Assembly (NCBI RefSeq): GCF_900105755.1
Contig: NZ_FNTQ01000001.1
Span: 806,001-870,000, forward strand
DNA length: 64,000 nt
Direction of reading: 5' to 3'
Source: Streptomyces sp. Ag109_O5-10
GTDB lineage: Bacteria; Actinomycetota; Actinomycetes; Streptomycetales; Streptomycetaceae
Below the pieces are notes generated by a model. The model did not search any database and was not told the origin of the DNA. It was given only the letters and a program-made list of their open reading frames with translations. The position numbers and the translations under genes are program-made. Each line of letters starts with the position of its first letter. The stretch's first letter is position 1. Below, piece by piece: positions 24,828 to 32,973 of this stretch.

Positions 24828-26204
24828 TCAGCGCCGGTTGGCGGGACGCGGGCCCAGGCGCGGGTCGTGGACGGACCGGAGGCGGCGCGCCCGGACGGGC
24901 CCGCCGCGGGATCCGGCGAGGCCCGCCCGGTAGAGGCCGTACGCGATCCGGCGTTGCGCGGCCGCCTCCAGTTCGTCCTTCAACGGCCCGTCGCGCAGCA
25001 CGGCTTCGGGCCCCAGCAGTCCTTCGACGACGGCCAGCGCGCCGGCGAGGTCCCCGTGGTCGAGGCGTTCGCGGACGCCGGTGAGGCAGTCGGGGCGGCG
25101 GTGCGCCTCGTCGATGACGCGCAGGCAGGGCAGCGGCGGCCCGCCGAGCGCCACCAGGAGTTCCTCGCGCCGCAGTTCGTCCGATGAGTGGTCCAGCGGG
25201 GACAGCACGCCGTCGACCAGGCCGATCCGGTGCCGGGCGCCCCGGCACTCCACCAGGCCCGGCTGCCGGGCCGGTCCGGCGTACGGGTCCCGGGGGGCCG
25301 GCGGGTGCCCGGGGACGAGCGCCTCGGCGACCAGCGGATGCAGCCGGCCGGCGTCGACCAGCCCGGCGCGCAGCAGTTCCAGATCGGGGAGGACCCAGGT
25401 CGCGGCGTCGGGCAGGACGGGTCGCGCACCGCTGCCGGGAGCGCGGGCGTCGGTGTCCGGGCCGGCGGTCGCGGTCCCGTCGGCCGCGAGGTGCACCGCG
25501 AACCGCTGCCGGCCGCCCAGGCGTACGACGACGGCCCCGCGGTCCCGCCCCGCGGCGCCCAGCACGATCCGCGCCTCGTCCGCCCATCGGTCCACGGCGC
25601 ACAACGACCGTTCGAGGAGCGGTAGTCGGCTGGAGAACGTGCACCGTTCGCCGCCCGCCGCCAGGTCGGCGCCCGACCGGGTGCGCAGCTCGCCCGCGGC
25701 ACCCGCGTCCCACAGATGGCGGTGCAGGTCGAAGCGGAACCGCCGGCTGGGGTGCGGATGCGGATGCCCCCGGGCGGCGGGCCCGCCCGGTGTGCCGTCC
25801 CACAGCGCGAGGCCGATCCGCTGTCCGGCGTCCGCCCAGGCGGGCGGCGTCCGGACCACGAGGCACAGGGGGCCCTCCCCGGTGTCGTAACGGGCGAGCG
25901 GCATCGTCAGGCCCGGTCGCAGCAACCCGTCGGGGGCGACTCTCGGCAGATGCCAGCGCAGCAGGTCGGGCGCCAGCCGGCGCAGGTCGGCGCGGAGCCG
26001 TTCCCGGACGTCCCGGCCCCGCGCGCGGGCCAGTTCGCGCAGGTCGAGGTCGACGTCGAAACCGGCGGCGGCACAGGCCCCCGCCCAGTCCCCAGCGGTG
26101 CGGCGGGCGGTCGCGGTCTCGATCATGGCGAGCGGCACGGCGTACTCGCGCACGCGCCGCCACAGGGAGAGGCGGGTGTCCCCGTCCGTGAGGTGAGTGG
26201 CCAT
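24828..26204 (-). CDS. Unknown protein heading the AAA+/VWA operon
   Basis: 458 residues from ATG 26204, which has AGGTGAG just upstream. No signal peptide or membrane segment. The N-terminal half has Arg-rich helices and segments such as GEGPLCLVVRTPP and FRFDLHRHLWDAG; the C-terminal part ends in a helical region (CLTGVRERLDHGDLAGALAVVEGLLGPEAVL) like an alpha-solenoid or TPR-like end. I cannot assign a family. Its position as first gene of a three-gene unit with a MoxR ATPase and VWA protein suggests it is the client or specificity component. Confidence 0.7.
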   Translation of the reverse strand: MATHLTDGDTRLSLWRRVREYAVPLAMIETATARRTAGDWAGACAAAGFDVDLDLRELARARGRDVRERLRADLRRLAPDLLRWHLPRVAPDGLLRPGLTMPLARYDTGEGPLCLVVRTPPAWADAGQRIGLALWDGTPGGPAARGHPHPHPSRRFRFDLHRHLWDAGAAGELRTRSGADLAAGGERCTFSSRLPLLERSLCAVDRWADEARIVLGAAGRDRGAVVVRLGGRQRFAVHLAADGTATAGPDTDARAPGSGARPVLPDAATWVLPDLELLRAGLVDAGRLHPLVAEALVPGHPPAPRDPYAGPARQPGLVECRGARHRIGLVDGVLSPLDHSSDELRREELLVALGGPPLPCLRVIDEAHRRPDCLTGVRERLDHGDLAGALAVVEGLLGPEAVLRDGPLKDELEAAAQRRIAYGLYRAGLAGSRGGPVRARRLRSVHDPRLGPRPANRR

Positions 26205-26414
26205 CAGCACTCACCTGACGTGGACGGGACCCCCAATCTGACAGCAGAGTGAGTGGTCATCACCGGGAGCATACGACGGCTCCGCCCGGATCGGCCAGGC
26301 GATTTCGGACCCGGCTCGCACGTGACGCGGATCACTCCCGCGGGGTGCAGCGTTCTGCCGCCCCCAGCGCCTTTTCCCAGGTGTAGGCAGTCGGCGAGAG
26401 CGGGGACCGTGGGA

Positions 26415-26921
26415 ATGGAGCAGGCTCGGGCCGGTGAGTACGACGAGTTCGTGGCGGCCCGCTGGTCGGGCCTGTGCCACCTGGCCCGTCTGCTCACCGG
26501 TGGCGATCGGCATCGGGCCGAGGATCTGTTGCAGGAGTCCCTGGTCCGGCTGTGGTTCGTCTGGCCGAAGGTCGCCGACGAGGCGCCGGAGGCGTACGTC
26601 CGCAAGGTCCTGGCCCGCGCCGCGGCCCGCTCGGCGCGGCGCCGGTGGTGGGGTGAGCGCCCCGTCGAGGAGCTGCCCGAGGTCGCGGCGGCCGGTGACA
26701 TGTCGGCGGTCGTCGCCGAGCGTTCCCGGCTGGAGGCCGCGCTGGCGCTGCTGACCCCGCGCCAGCGGGCCGCGGTCGTCCTGCGCTACTACCAGGATCT
26801 GCCCGACCGGCAGGTCGCCGAGGTGCTGGGCTGCCCGGTGGGCACCGCCCGGTCGCACGCGGCGCGCGGGGTGGCCCGGCTGCGGGAGCTGCTGGCGGAC
26901 GCCATCGAGCCGGTGGGGTGA
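26415..26921 (+). CDS. ECF RNA polymerase sigma factor (SigE-family)
   Basis: 168 residues with sigma region 2 (FVAARWSGLCHLARLLTGG-RHRAEDLLQESLVRLW) and region 4 (ALALLTPRQRAAVVLRYYQDLPDRQVAEVLGCPVGTARSHAARGVARL). The phrase DRQVAEVLGCPVGTARSHAAR is typical of the actinobacterial group often labelled SigE family. ATG 26415 begins MEQARAGEYDEFVAARW; the longer open frame upstream lacks homology. It is followed after 10 bases by a single-pass membrane protein that probably serves as its anti-sigma factor. Confidence 0.92.
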   Translation: MEQARAGEYDEFVAARWSGLCHLARLLTGGDRHRAEDLLQESLVRLWFVWPKVADEAPEAYVRKVLARAAARSARRRWWGERPVEELPEVAAAGDMSAVVAERSRLEAALALLTPRQRAAVVLRYYQDLPDRQVAEVLGCPVGTARSHAARGVARLRELLADAIEPVG

Positions 26922-26931
26922 GGGAGAGGCC

Positions 26932-27471
26932 ATGGATCACTTCGAGCGGCAGTTGACGCAGTTGATGCACGACGAGCGGGAGCCCACGGCGTTCGAGACC
27001 CGGCACCGGGAGCGGCTGCGGGCCGGTGTGCAGGCGCGGCGGCGGGTCCGGGCGGCCCGGCGGGCGGCGGGCGCCGTCCTGACGGCCGCGGGGTTCGGCC
27101 TGTGCCTGTTCCTGTGGCCCCACTCCGACGTCCGTGACGAACCCGGTGCGCCGCACCCCTGGCCCGCGACCAGCCCCACCAACGCTCCGGCACCGACGCG
27201 GAGCCTGACGCCCAATGCGCCGGCCTCCGGCGCCACGACCTCGGCGCCGCCGCCCGAGAGCACGACCGCGCCCGGGAACACCCCGACGCCGACGAGCGGG
27301 GGGTCCCCCTCGTCGACCCCGACCTCGGCCTCGTCCTCGACGGCGAGCTCCACCCCGGACGCGGGCACGACCCGGAGCGCCGCGGAGAGCTCGGCCGGGA
27401 GTTCCACCGCCACCGCCCACCCGCCGTCGGCGCCCGTGACCGACACCCCCGACCCGTCGAACGGCACGTAG
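26932..27471 (+). CDS. Single-pass membrane protein, probable anti-sigma partner
   Basis: 179 residues: a charged cytoplasmic segment (MDHFERQLTQLMHDEREPTA then Arg-rich region), one transmembrane helix (AAGAVLTAAGFGLCLFLW, about residues 45-62), and an external Pro/Ser/Thr-rich tail of over 100 residues with no globular domain. There is no zinc-binding HxxxCxxC motif, so it is not a ZAS-type anti-sigma factor. Its position 10 bases behind an ECF sigma gene suggests it tethers or inhibits that sigma factor, with the disordered tail as wall-spanning sensor; inference only. Confidence 0.72.
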   Translation: MDHFERQLTQLMHDEREPTAFETRHRERLRAGVQARRRVRAARRAAGAVLTAAGFGLCLFLWPHSDVRDEPGAPHPWPATSPTNAPAPTRSLTPNAPASGATTSAPPPESTTAPGNTPTPTSGGSPSSTPTSASSSTASSTPDAGTTRSAAESSAGSSTATAHPPSAPVTDTPDPSNGT

Positions 27472-27539
27472 ACCGCGGCCCGTCGGCCGTTCCCCTCCCC
27501 CACCGGCGTGGCTTCGGCACGCCTCGAAATCGAGTACGA

Positions 27540-28709
27540 ATGCGAAAAAACATCATGAATCGTCTACCAGTCATCTTGCCGGTCCCGGCGCCGCCGCCTC
27601 CGGCGCACCGCGCCGAGCCGGTCCTCGACCTGGCCGTACCGGTGTTCAACGAGGAGGCGGACCTGGAGCCGAGCGTGCGGCGGCTCCACGCCCATCTGCG
27701 GGAGACGTTCCCCTACCCCTTCCGGATCACCGTCGCCGACAACGCCAGCACCGACGCCACCCCGCTGATCGCGGCCCGGCTCGCCGCCGAACTGCCCGAG
27801 GTGGAGTGGATACGGCTGGCCGAGAAGGGCCGCGGCCGCGCGTTGCGGGCCGCCTGGTCGGCGTCGTCGGCGCCGGTGGTCGGCTACCTCGACGTGGACC
27901 TGTCGACCGGGCTCACGGCGCTGCTGCCGCTCGTCGCCCCGCTGCTCTCGGGCCACTCCGACCTGGCCATCGGCACCCGGCTGGCGCCCGGCGCCCGGGT
28001 GGTGCGCGGCCCGAAGCGGGAGGCCGTCTCCCGCTGCTACAACGTCCTGCTGCGCTGCACCCTGTCGGTGGGGTTCTCGGACGCGCAGTGCGGGTTCAAG
28101 GCCGTACGACGGGACGCCGCCGCGCGGCTGCTGCCGCTGGTGCGGGACACGGGATGGTTCTTCGACACCGAGTTGCTGGTGATCGCGGAGCGGGCCGGGC
28201 TGCGGATCCACGAGGTGCCGGTCGACTGGGTGGACGACCCGGACAGCCGGGTCGACCTGCTGCCCACGGCCCTCGCCGATCTGCGCGGCATCGCGAGGGT
28301 CGGCCTGGCGCTGGCCCGGGGCGCGCTGCCGTCGGGGCGGCCGTCACGCTCGTACGCGGTCCCCGTCACCGTCATGGCCCTCGCCCACCTGCTCCTGTAC
28401 GCGGCGCTGCGCCCGGCCGCCGCCGCGCAGGCGGTCAACGCGCTTTCCCTGATGGCCTGTTGGGTCCTCGCGCAACCGGTCCTCGGGCGGCCCCCGCTGC
28501 CTGCGCCGCCCGCCCTGCCCGCCCTGGCCGCCCGGCTGGCCGTCACCGCGGGGTCGCTCGCCCTCCTGCGGCACGCGGCCCCCGGCGCCGGGCTCCGCGC
28601 GGAACTCGCCGTGCTCGCCGCCGCCCATCTGTCCCTCGCCCTGCCCGTCGCCGTCGCCCGGTCGGCCCGGGGCGGACGGCGGTGCCGGACGGGGTCCGCG
28701 GCCTCATGA
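27540..28709 (+). CDS. GT2 glycosyltransferase, dolichyl-phosphate-mannose synthase type
   Basis: 389 residues: an N-terminal GT-A domain with LDLAVPVFNEEADLE (30-44), ADNASTDAT, the GRGRALRAAW loop and the catalytic metal motif DVD (118-120) in VVGYLDVDLSTG, then the helix QCGFKAVRRD typical of polyprenyl-phosphate hexose synthases. The C-terminal 120 residues hold three or four hydrophobic helices of GtrA-like character. It probably charges polyprenyl phosphate with a hexose for the neighbouring GT-C enzyme, whose ATG overlaps its stop. Starts at 27540 and 27555 are both possible. Confidence 0.87.
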   Translation: MRKNIMNRLPVILPVPAPPPPAHRAEPVLDLAVPVFNEEADLEPSVRRLHAHLRETFPYPFRITVADNASTDATPLIAARLAAELPEVEWIRLAEKGRGRALRAAWSASSAPVVGYLDVDLSTGLTALLPLVAPLLSGHSDLAIGTRLAPGARVVRGPKREAVSRCYNVLLRCTLSVGFSDAQCGFKAVRRDAAARLLPLVRDTGWFFDTELLVIAERAGLRIHEVPVDWVDDPDSRVDLLPTALADLRGIARVGLALARGALPSGRPSRSYAVPVTVMALAHLLLYAALRPAAAAQAVNALSLMACWVLAQPVLGRPPLPAPPALPALAARLAVTAGSLALLRHAAPGAGLRAELAVLAAAHLSLALPVAVARSARGGRRCRTGSAAS

Positions 28710-29962
28710 CCACGCCCCTGAGAAGCACCGCCCCGCCCCCGCCCGCCGCCTGCGGGACCACCGCGCCGGGCCCCGGACGGCGCCTGCGCGACACCGCAAC
28801 CCGCTACGGCCCGGTCCTCGCGATGTACGGCGTCCTCAAGCTCGTCGGCTTCGGCTCCTTCATGTATCTGCTTGACTCGGCGGGCGACTTCCGCAGGAAG
28901 CATCCGCGGTTCGGCGGCGGTGCGCACGTCTGGGACGTGCTGGGCACCTGGGACGGCTGGTGGTACCAGCAGATCGCCCTGCACGGCTACCACCCCGCGC
29001 TGGTCCCGGTGCCCGGCGCCACCGGACTGATCACCCTCCAGGGCAATTCGGCCGCGTTCTTCCCGCTCTACCCGGCGCTGATGCGGGTGGCGATGGAGGT
29101 CACCGGTCTCGGCCCGTTCGGAGCCGGGCTGCTGGTGTCGGTCGTGGCGTCGTTCGCCGCGGCGCTGGGGATCTTCGCCGTCGCCGCCCGGTTCGGCGGC
29201 CGCCGGGCGGGGCTGGCGGCGGCCGGGCTGTGGGCCGTGTGGCCGGGCTCCGGCGTGGAGTGGGCGGTCTACTCGGACTCGCTGTACGTGGCCCTGGCCG
29301 CCTGGGCCCTGTACGCCGTGCTCACCCGGCGCTGGCTGACGGCCGGGGTGCTGGCCTTCGCGGCCGGTCTCAACCGGCCCACCGCCGCGGCCCTGGTCGC
29401 CGCGCTCGCCCTGGCCGCGGTCCTGGCGCTGCGCCGCCGCGAGGACGGCGTCGCCCGGCCGCTGACCGCGATGCTCGTGGCCCCGCTGGGCCTGCTCGGC
29501 TATCTCGGCTGGGTGGGCCACCGCATGGGTGACTACGGCGGTTACTTCGCGCTCCAGTCGGGCGCGTGGGGGCACGAGTTCGACTACGGCAGCCAGACCC
29601 TGGACGTTCTGACCTCCGTCCCCGTGGGCCACTTCGGCTACCTCTTCGCGCTCCCCTTCGCCGACGTCATCGGGGTCGGGGTGGTCCTGCTGGACCTGGC
29701 CCTGCTGCCGCTGCTGTGCCGGTTGCGGCCGCCGGTGGTGCTGGTCGTCCACACGGTGCTCACCGTCGCCCTGGTGCTGGGCAGCCAGCAGTACTTCGCG
29801 AACGTCTCGCGCTATCTGCTGCCCGCCTTTCCCCTGTTCCTCCCCCTGGCGGTCGCACTGCGCCGCGTGAGCCTGCCCTGCCTGTGCCTCGTGCTGGGCA
29901 TCGCGGCGCTGGCCTCCGGCTCGTACGCGGGCTACGCCCTGTTCGAACTCGGAGTGCCCTGA
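28706..29962 (+). CDS. GT-C membrane mannosyltransferase-like protein (PIG-V-like)
   Basis: 418 residues with ten or so hydrophobic helices. The first external loop contains WDVLGTWDGWWYQQIALHGYH; this WDxxWY-x-IA signature is the catalytic loop of PIG-V-type mannosyltransferases, and AAFFPLYPALMR follows as in that family. Its ATG overlaps the TGA of the GT2 gene (ATGA), so the two are tightly coupled: the GT2 enzyme would make the lipid-linked sugar and this enzyme transfer it on the outer face. Acceptor unknown. Confidence 0.85.
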   Translation: MTTPLRSTAPPPPAACGTTAPGPGRRLRDTATRYGPVLAMYGVLKLVGFGSFMYLLDSAGDFRRKHPRFGGGAHVWDVLGTWDGWWYQQIALHGYHPALVPVPGATGLITLQGNSAAFFPLYPALMRVAMEVTGLGPFGAGLLVSVVASFAAALGIFAVAARFGGRRAGLAAAGLWAVWPGSGVEWAVYSDSLYVALAAWALYAVLTRRWLTAGVLAFAAGLNRPTAAALVAALALAAVLALRRREDGVARPLTAMLVAPLGLLGYLGWVGHRMGDYGGYFALQSGAWGHEFDYGSQTLDVLTSVPVGHFGYLFALPFADVIGVGVVLLDLALLPLLCRLRPPVVLVVHTVLTVALVLGSQQYFANVSRYLLPAFPLFLPLAVALRRVSLPCLCLVLGIAALASGSYAGYALFELGVP

Positions 29963-29969
29963 CGCCGGT

Positions 29970-30767
29970 TCAGGCCTTCTTGAGGGCCACTCCGCCGTAG
30001 AAGCCGATCTCCTCCGAGCCGGCCGGCGGGGTGGTCTCCGGGCGCCAGAACGGGACCTGGGTGACGCCGGGTTCGACCAGTTCGAACCCGTCGAAGAAGC
30101 GCTCGATCCGGGCCCGGGGGCGCAGGTTCATGGAGGCGGTCGCGTTGTTGTAGACGGCCTTGGCCTCGCTGCGCTCGGCGAAGTCGTCGGTGGCGTGCGA
30201 GAGCACCAGGAAGCTGCCGGCCGGGAGCGCGTCGCGCAGGGCGGCCACGATCCGCTCGGGCTCCTCCTCGTCGCGGACGAAGTGGAGGATGGCGACGAGG
30301 AACAGGGCGACGGGCTCGCCGAAGTCGATGATCCGGCGGACCTCGGGGTGCTCGACGACGGCCTGCGGGTCGCGCAGGTCGGCGAGGACGATGCTGGTGG
30401 TGCCGGCCCTGCTGAGCAGCGCGTCGCCGTGGGCCTTCACGATCGGGTCGTTGTCGACGTAGGCGACCCGGACGTCCGGCGCCAGCGCCTGGGCCACCTC
30501 GTGCACGTTCGGCGAGGTGGGCAGCCCGGTGCCGATGTCGAGGATCTGGCGGACGCCGCTGTCGATGACGTACCGGACCGCGCGCTGCAGGAAGCCGCGG
30601 TTGGCCCGGACGGATATCCACACCTCGGGCGCGACGGAGGCGAGCTGGTCACCGGCCTTGCGGTCCACCTCGTAGTTGTCCTTGCCGCCCAGCAGGTAGT
30701 CGTAGATCCGCGCGGGATGCGGCTTGCTGGTGTCGATCTCCACGGACCCGGTGCCGTCCTGCGTCAC
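29970..30767 (-). CDS. SAM-dependent methyltransferase, DUF574 family
   Basis: 265 residues of the Streptomyces-rich DUF574 (Methyltransf_19) family. The start region IDTSKPHPARIYDYLLGGKDNY is diagnostic, followed by NRGFLQRAVRYV, the SAM-binding IRQILDIGTGLPTSPNVHEVAQ and the second strand RVAYVDNDPIV. The start is GTG 30767 with GAGAGGAG nearby. These genes are widespread and multi-copy in actinomycetes; substrate unknown. It is convergent with the GT-C gene, with only 7 bases between stops. Confidence 0.92.
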   Translation of the reverse strand: MTQDGTGSVEIDTSKPHPARIYDYLLGGKDNYEVDRKAGDQLASVAPEVWISVRANRGFLQRAVRYVIDSGVRQILDIGTGLPTSPNVHEVAQALAPDVRVAYVDNDPIVKAHGDALLSRAGTTSIVLADLRDPQAVVEHPEVRRIIDFGEPVALFLVAILHFVRDEEEPERIVAALRDALPAGSFLVLSHATDDFAERSEAKAVYNNATASMNLRPRARIERFFDGFELVEPGVTQVPFWRPETTPPAGSEEIGFYGGVALKKA

Positions 30768-30971
30768 GTGCGCTCCTCTCAACGACCGTCCCGGCCCCCC
30801 TTGGCTCACCGACGGCTGGCGACAGCTTTCCACATCAACTTCTTTGTCGGCGCACCGAGTTCCGCCCTCGGCGACCGCACCGGGCGGGCCGGGTCGCACG
30901 GCCGGGCCGGACCTGACTACCATCGGGCCCAGGTGTCCGGGCAGGTGGCCCGGTTTGGTTGGGGGTTTCTC

Positions 30972-31361
30972 ATGGTCAGTGGTCGTGTGGTGCGGTTCGA
31001 CAGCTCGCGCGGGTACGGGTTCATCGCTCCGGACGGCGGTGGCGACGACGTCTTCCTGCACGTGAACGACATGCAGATGTCGGAGGCGTACGTCCGCCCG
31101 GGCGTGGCGGTGGAGTTCGAGATCGAGGCCGGCGAGCGCGGCCCGAAGGCGTCCGGTGTCCGGCTCGCCCGCGGCGCCGACGTCCGCACGCTCGGTCCGG
31201 ACGACGACTCGCTGTGCGACCTGCTCAGCGCGGACGAGTTCACCCGCGAGGTCACCGAGACGCTGCTGGCGTCGGCGCCCACGCTCACCGCCGAGGAGAT
31301 CGTGCGGGTCCGGGGCGCGCTCGCCCAGTTCGCGAAGAACCACGGCTGGATCGAGGGCTGA
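30972..31361 (+). CDS. Cold-shock-domain protein with C-terminal extension
   Basis: 129 residues, about twice the length of a standard CspA. The N-terminal 65 residues form the OB-fold with RNP1 GYGFIAP (14-20) and RNP2 VFLHV (27-31), so it should bind single-stranded nucleic acid. The C-terminal half (LCDLLSADEFTREVTETLLA then APTLTAEEIVRVRGALAQFA) is helical and common in actinobacterial long cold-shock-like proteins. The gene stands alone and ends at a hairpin. Confidence 0.88.
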   Translation: MVSGRVVRFDSSRGYGFIAPDGGGDDVFLHVNDMQMSEAYVRPGVAVEFEIEAGERGPKASGVRLARGADVRTLGPDDDSLCDLLSADEFTREVTETLLASAPTLTAEEIVRVRGALAQFAKNHGWIEG

Positions 31362-31375
31362 CGGCCCGCGGCGAC

Positions 31376-31414
31376 CGGCCGGTTCACGCGTCGCGCGTGC
31401 GGAGCGACCGGCCG
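31376..31414. terminator. Interrupted hairpin after the cold-shock gene
   Basis: CGGCCGGT/ACCGGCCG outer arms and CACGCG/CGCGTG inner arms around TCG, with an asymmetric internal loop. Confidence 0.5.
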
Positions 31415-31460
31415 CCCGCCGTGAGGGCACCGGGACGGACGACGTCCGCCTCCGCGTCCG

Positions 31461-31600
31461 GGCCCCGGGGTCGCCGAGGTGGTACCGGACCTCACCGGAC
31501 TCGGGCAGGTGGTTCGTCGGCACGACGACGACGCCGGCCCGAAGTACGCCGTGGCAGACGACGGCGTACTCCGAAATGTTCGGCAGCATGAACGCGACCA
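31461..31600 (-). pseudogene. Acyl-CoA ligase (AMP-binding) fragment
   Basis: A stretch of about 45 residues, FMLPNISEYAVVCHGVLRAG followed by VVVVPTNHLPESGEVRYHLGDPGA, matches the N-terminal region of AMP-dependent acyl-CoA synthetases. Nothing before or after it fits the family, so it is an isolated piece of a deleted gene. Confidence 0.7.
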
Positions 31601-31690
31601 GACCCGGAACGCGGCGAAATCACGGGGCTCCCGTACGGCCCCGGAGCCCGAATTGGTGCCGCCGCACCCCTCTGCGGTTAGTTTTGAGAC

Positions 31691-31986
31691 ATGGCTGCGG
31701 AGCATCCAGAGGCGGCGGGACAGCTGTCCGTGGTCGCGGAGAACGCAGGGTCACCTCTCCTGGAGGCCGGCCGCGACATCGGGGACCACGTCGTCGCCGA
31801 GGCACCGGGGCTCGGAGGCCTCCGACCATGGCCGGAGGGTGCTGCACCACGGGACCGAGAACCCGCCCGGCTCCTGGGCGCGCAGCCCGATGCGCCGGCC
31901 CGTCCCCGGTCCGAGGGTGGTCGCGTGGACGCCGCACGGCACCTCCACAGACCCCCGCGGCCAACGATCGGGAGCAGTGATCAGCC
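31691..31986. other. Gap before the dehydrogenase gene, no secure gene
   Basis: A plus-strand frame beginning MAAEHPEAAGQLSVVAENAG and a minus-strand frame containing VEVPCGVHATTLGPGTGRR are both open, but neither resembles a family I know. The composition suggests decayed coding sequence. A GGGAGC ribosome-binding sequence for the next gene is at its right end. Confidence 0.3.
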
Positions 31987-32973
31987 ATGACATCGCACAG
32001 GCCCGTCCACCGCGTGGCGATCGTCGGGACCGGCACCATCGGTGCAAGCTGGGCGACGCACTATCTCGTCCGTGGCTTCGACGTCACGGCCACCGACCCC
32101 GCGCCCGCCGCCGAGGCGGCCCTGCGCTCGTACGTGGCGGGTGCCTGGGACGCGGCCGCCGCGATCGGGCTCGCCCCCGGCGCCTCACCCGACCGTCTCG
32201 GTTTCACCCCGGACCCGCGGCAGGCCGTCGGGGACGCCGACTTCGTGCAGGAGAACGCGCCCGAACGGCCGGAGCTCAAGGTCGAACTGTTCGCCGACCT
32301 CGACGAGGCCACGCCACCGGACGCGATCATCGCGTCGAGTTCGTCGGGCATCACGATGAGCGCCATCCAGGCCGGCTGCCGGCACCCGGAGCGGACCGTC
32401 ATCGGCCACCCGTTCAACCCGCCGCACGTCATCCCCCTGGTGGAGGTGGTCGGCGGCACCGGGACCGCCCCGGAGACGGTACGGGACGCCATGTCGTTCT
32501 ACGCGGCGATCGGCAAGCGGCCTATCCACCTGAAGAAGGAGCTCCCCGGGCACGTCGCCAACCGCATCCAGGCCGCGCTGTACCGCGAGGTCGTGTACCT
32601 GATCCAGGAGGGCGTGCTCGACGTGGCCGACGCCGACGACGCGGTGTCCTGGGGGCCGGGGCTGCGCTGGGGCGTCATGGGCCCGTCCCTGCTGTGGCAC
32701 CTGGGTGGCGGCGAGGGCGGTATCCAGCACTTCATGGAGACCCTCATGCCGCGCATGGTCGCGTCCTGGGACCAGTTGCGCTCCCCTCAGTTCACGCCCG
32801 AGCTCAGGGACACGATCGTGGACGGTGTCCTCAAGGAGGCGGACGGGCACTCGGTCGACGAGCTGTCCGCCCGCCGTGACGCCATGCTCGCGGCCCTGCT
32901 GGCCGTGCGCGTGCGGCACGACCCGGCCGGGGCCGCGGCCGCGAGCGGGCCGGACGCGGAGAAGGGGCCGTGA
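31987..32973 (+). CDS. 3-hydroxyacyl-CoA dehydrogenase family protein (carnitine-dehydrogenase-like)
   Basis: 328 residues: Rossmann domain with GTGTIG (14-19) and HYLVRGFDVTATDPAP binding NAD, then the catalytic part with ASSSSGI, HPFNPPHVIPLVEVVGG (catalytic His) and GHVANRIQAALYREVVYLIQEG. The single-domain length and the GPGLRWGVMGP motif are closer to L-carnitine dehydrogenase/lambda-crystallin than to the beta-oxidation enzyme, so it probably oxidises a hydroxy-acid. Its stop overlaps the next ATG (TGATG), coupling it to a YWTD propeller gene. Confidence 0.88.
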   Translation: MTSHRPVHRVAIVGTGTIGASWATHYLVRGFDVTATDPAPAAEAALRSYVAGAWDAAAAIGLAPGASPDRLGFTPDPRQAVGDADFVQENAPERPELKVELFADLDEATPPDAIIASSSSGITMSAIQAGCRHPERTVIGHPFNPPHVIPLVEVVGGTGTAPETVRDAMSFYAAIGKRPIHLKKELPGHVANRIQAALYREVVYLIQEGVLDVADADDAVSWGPGLRWGVMGPSLLWHLGGGEGGIQHFMETLMPRMVASWDQLRSPQFTPELRDTIVDGVLKEADGHSVDELSARRDAMLAALLAVRVRHDPAGAAAASGPDAEKGP

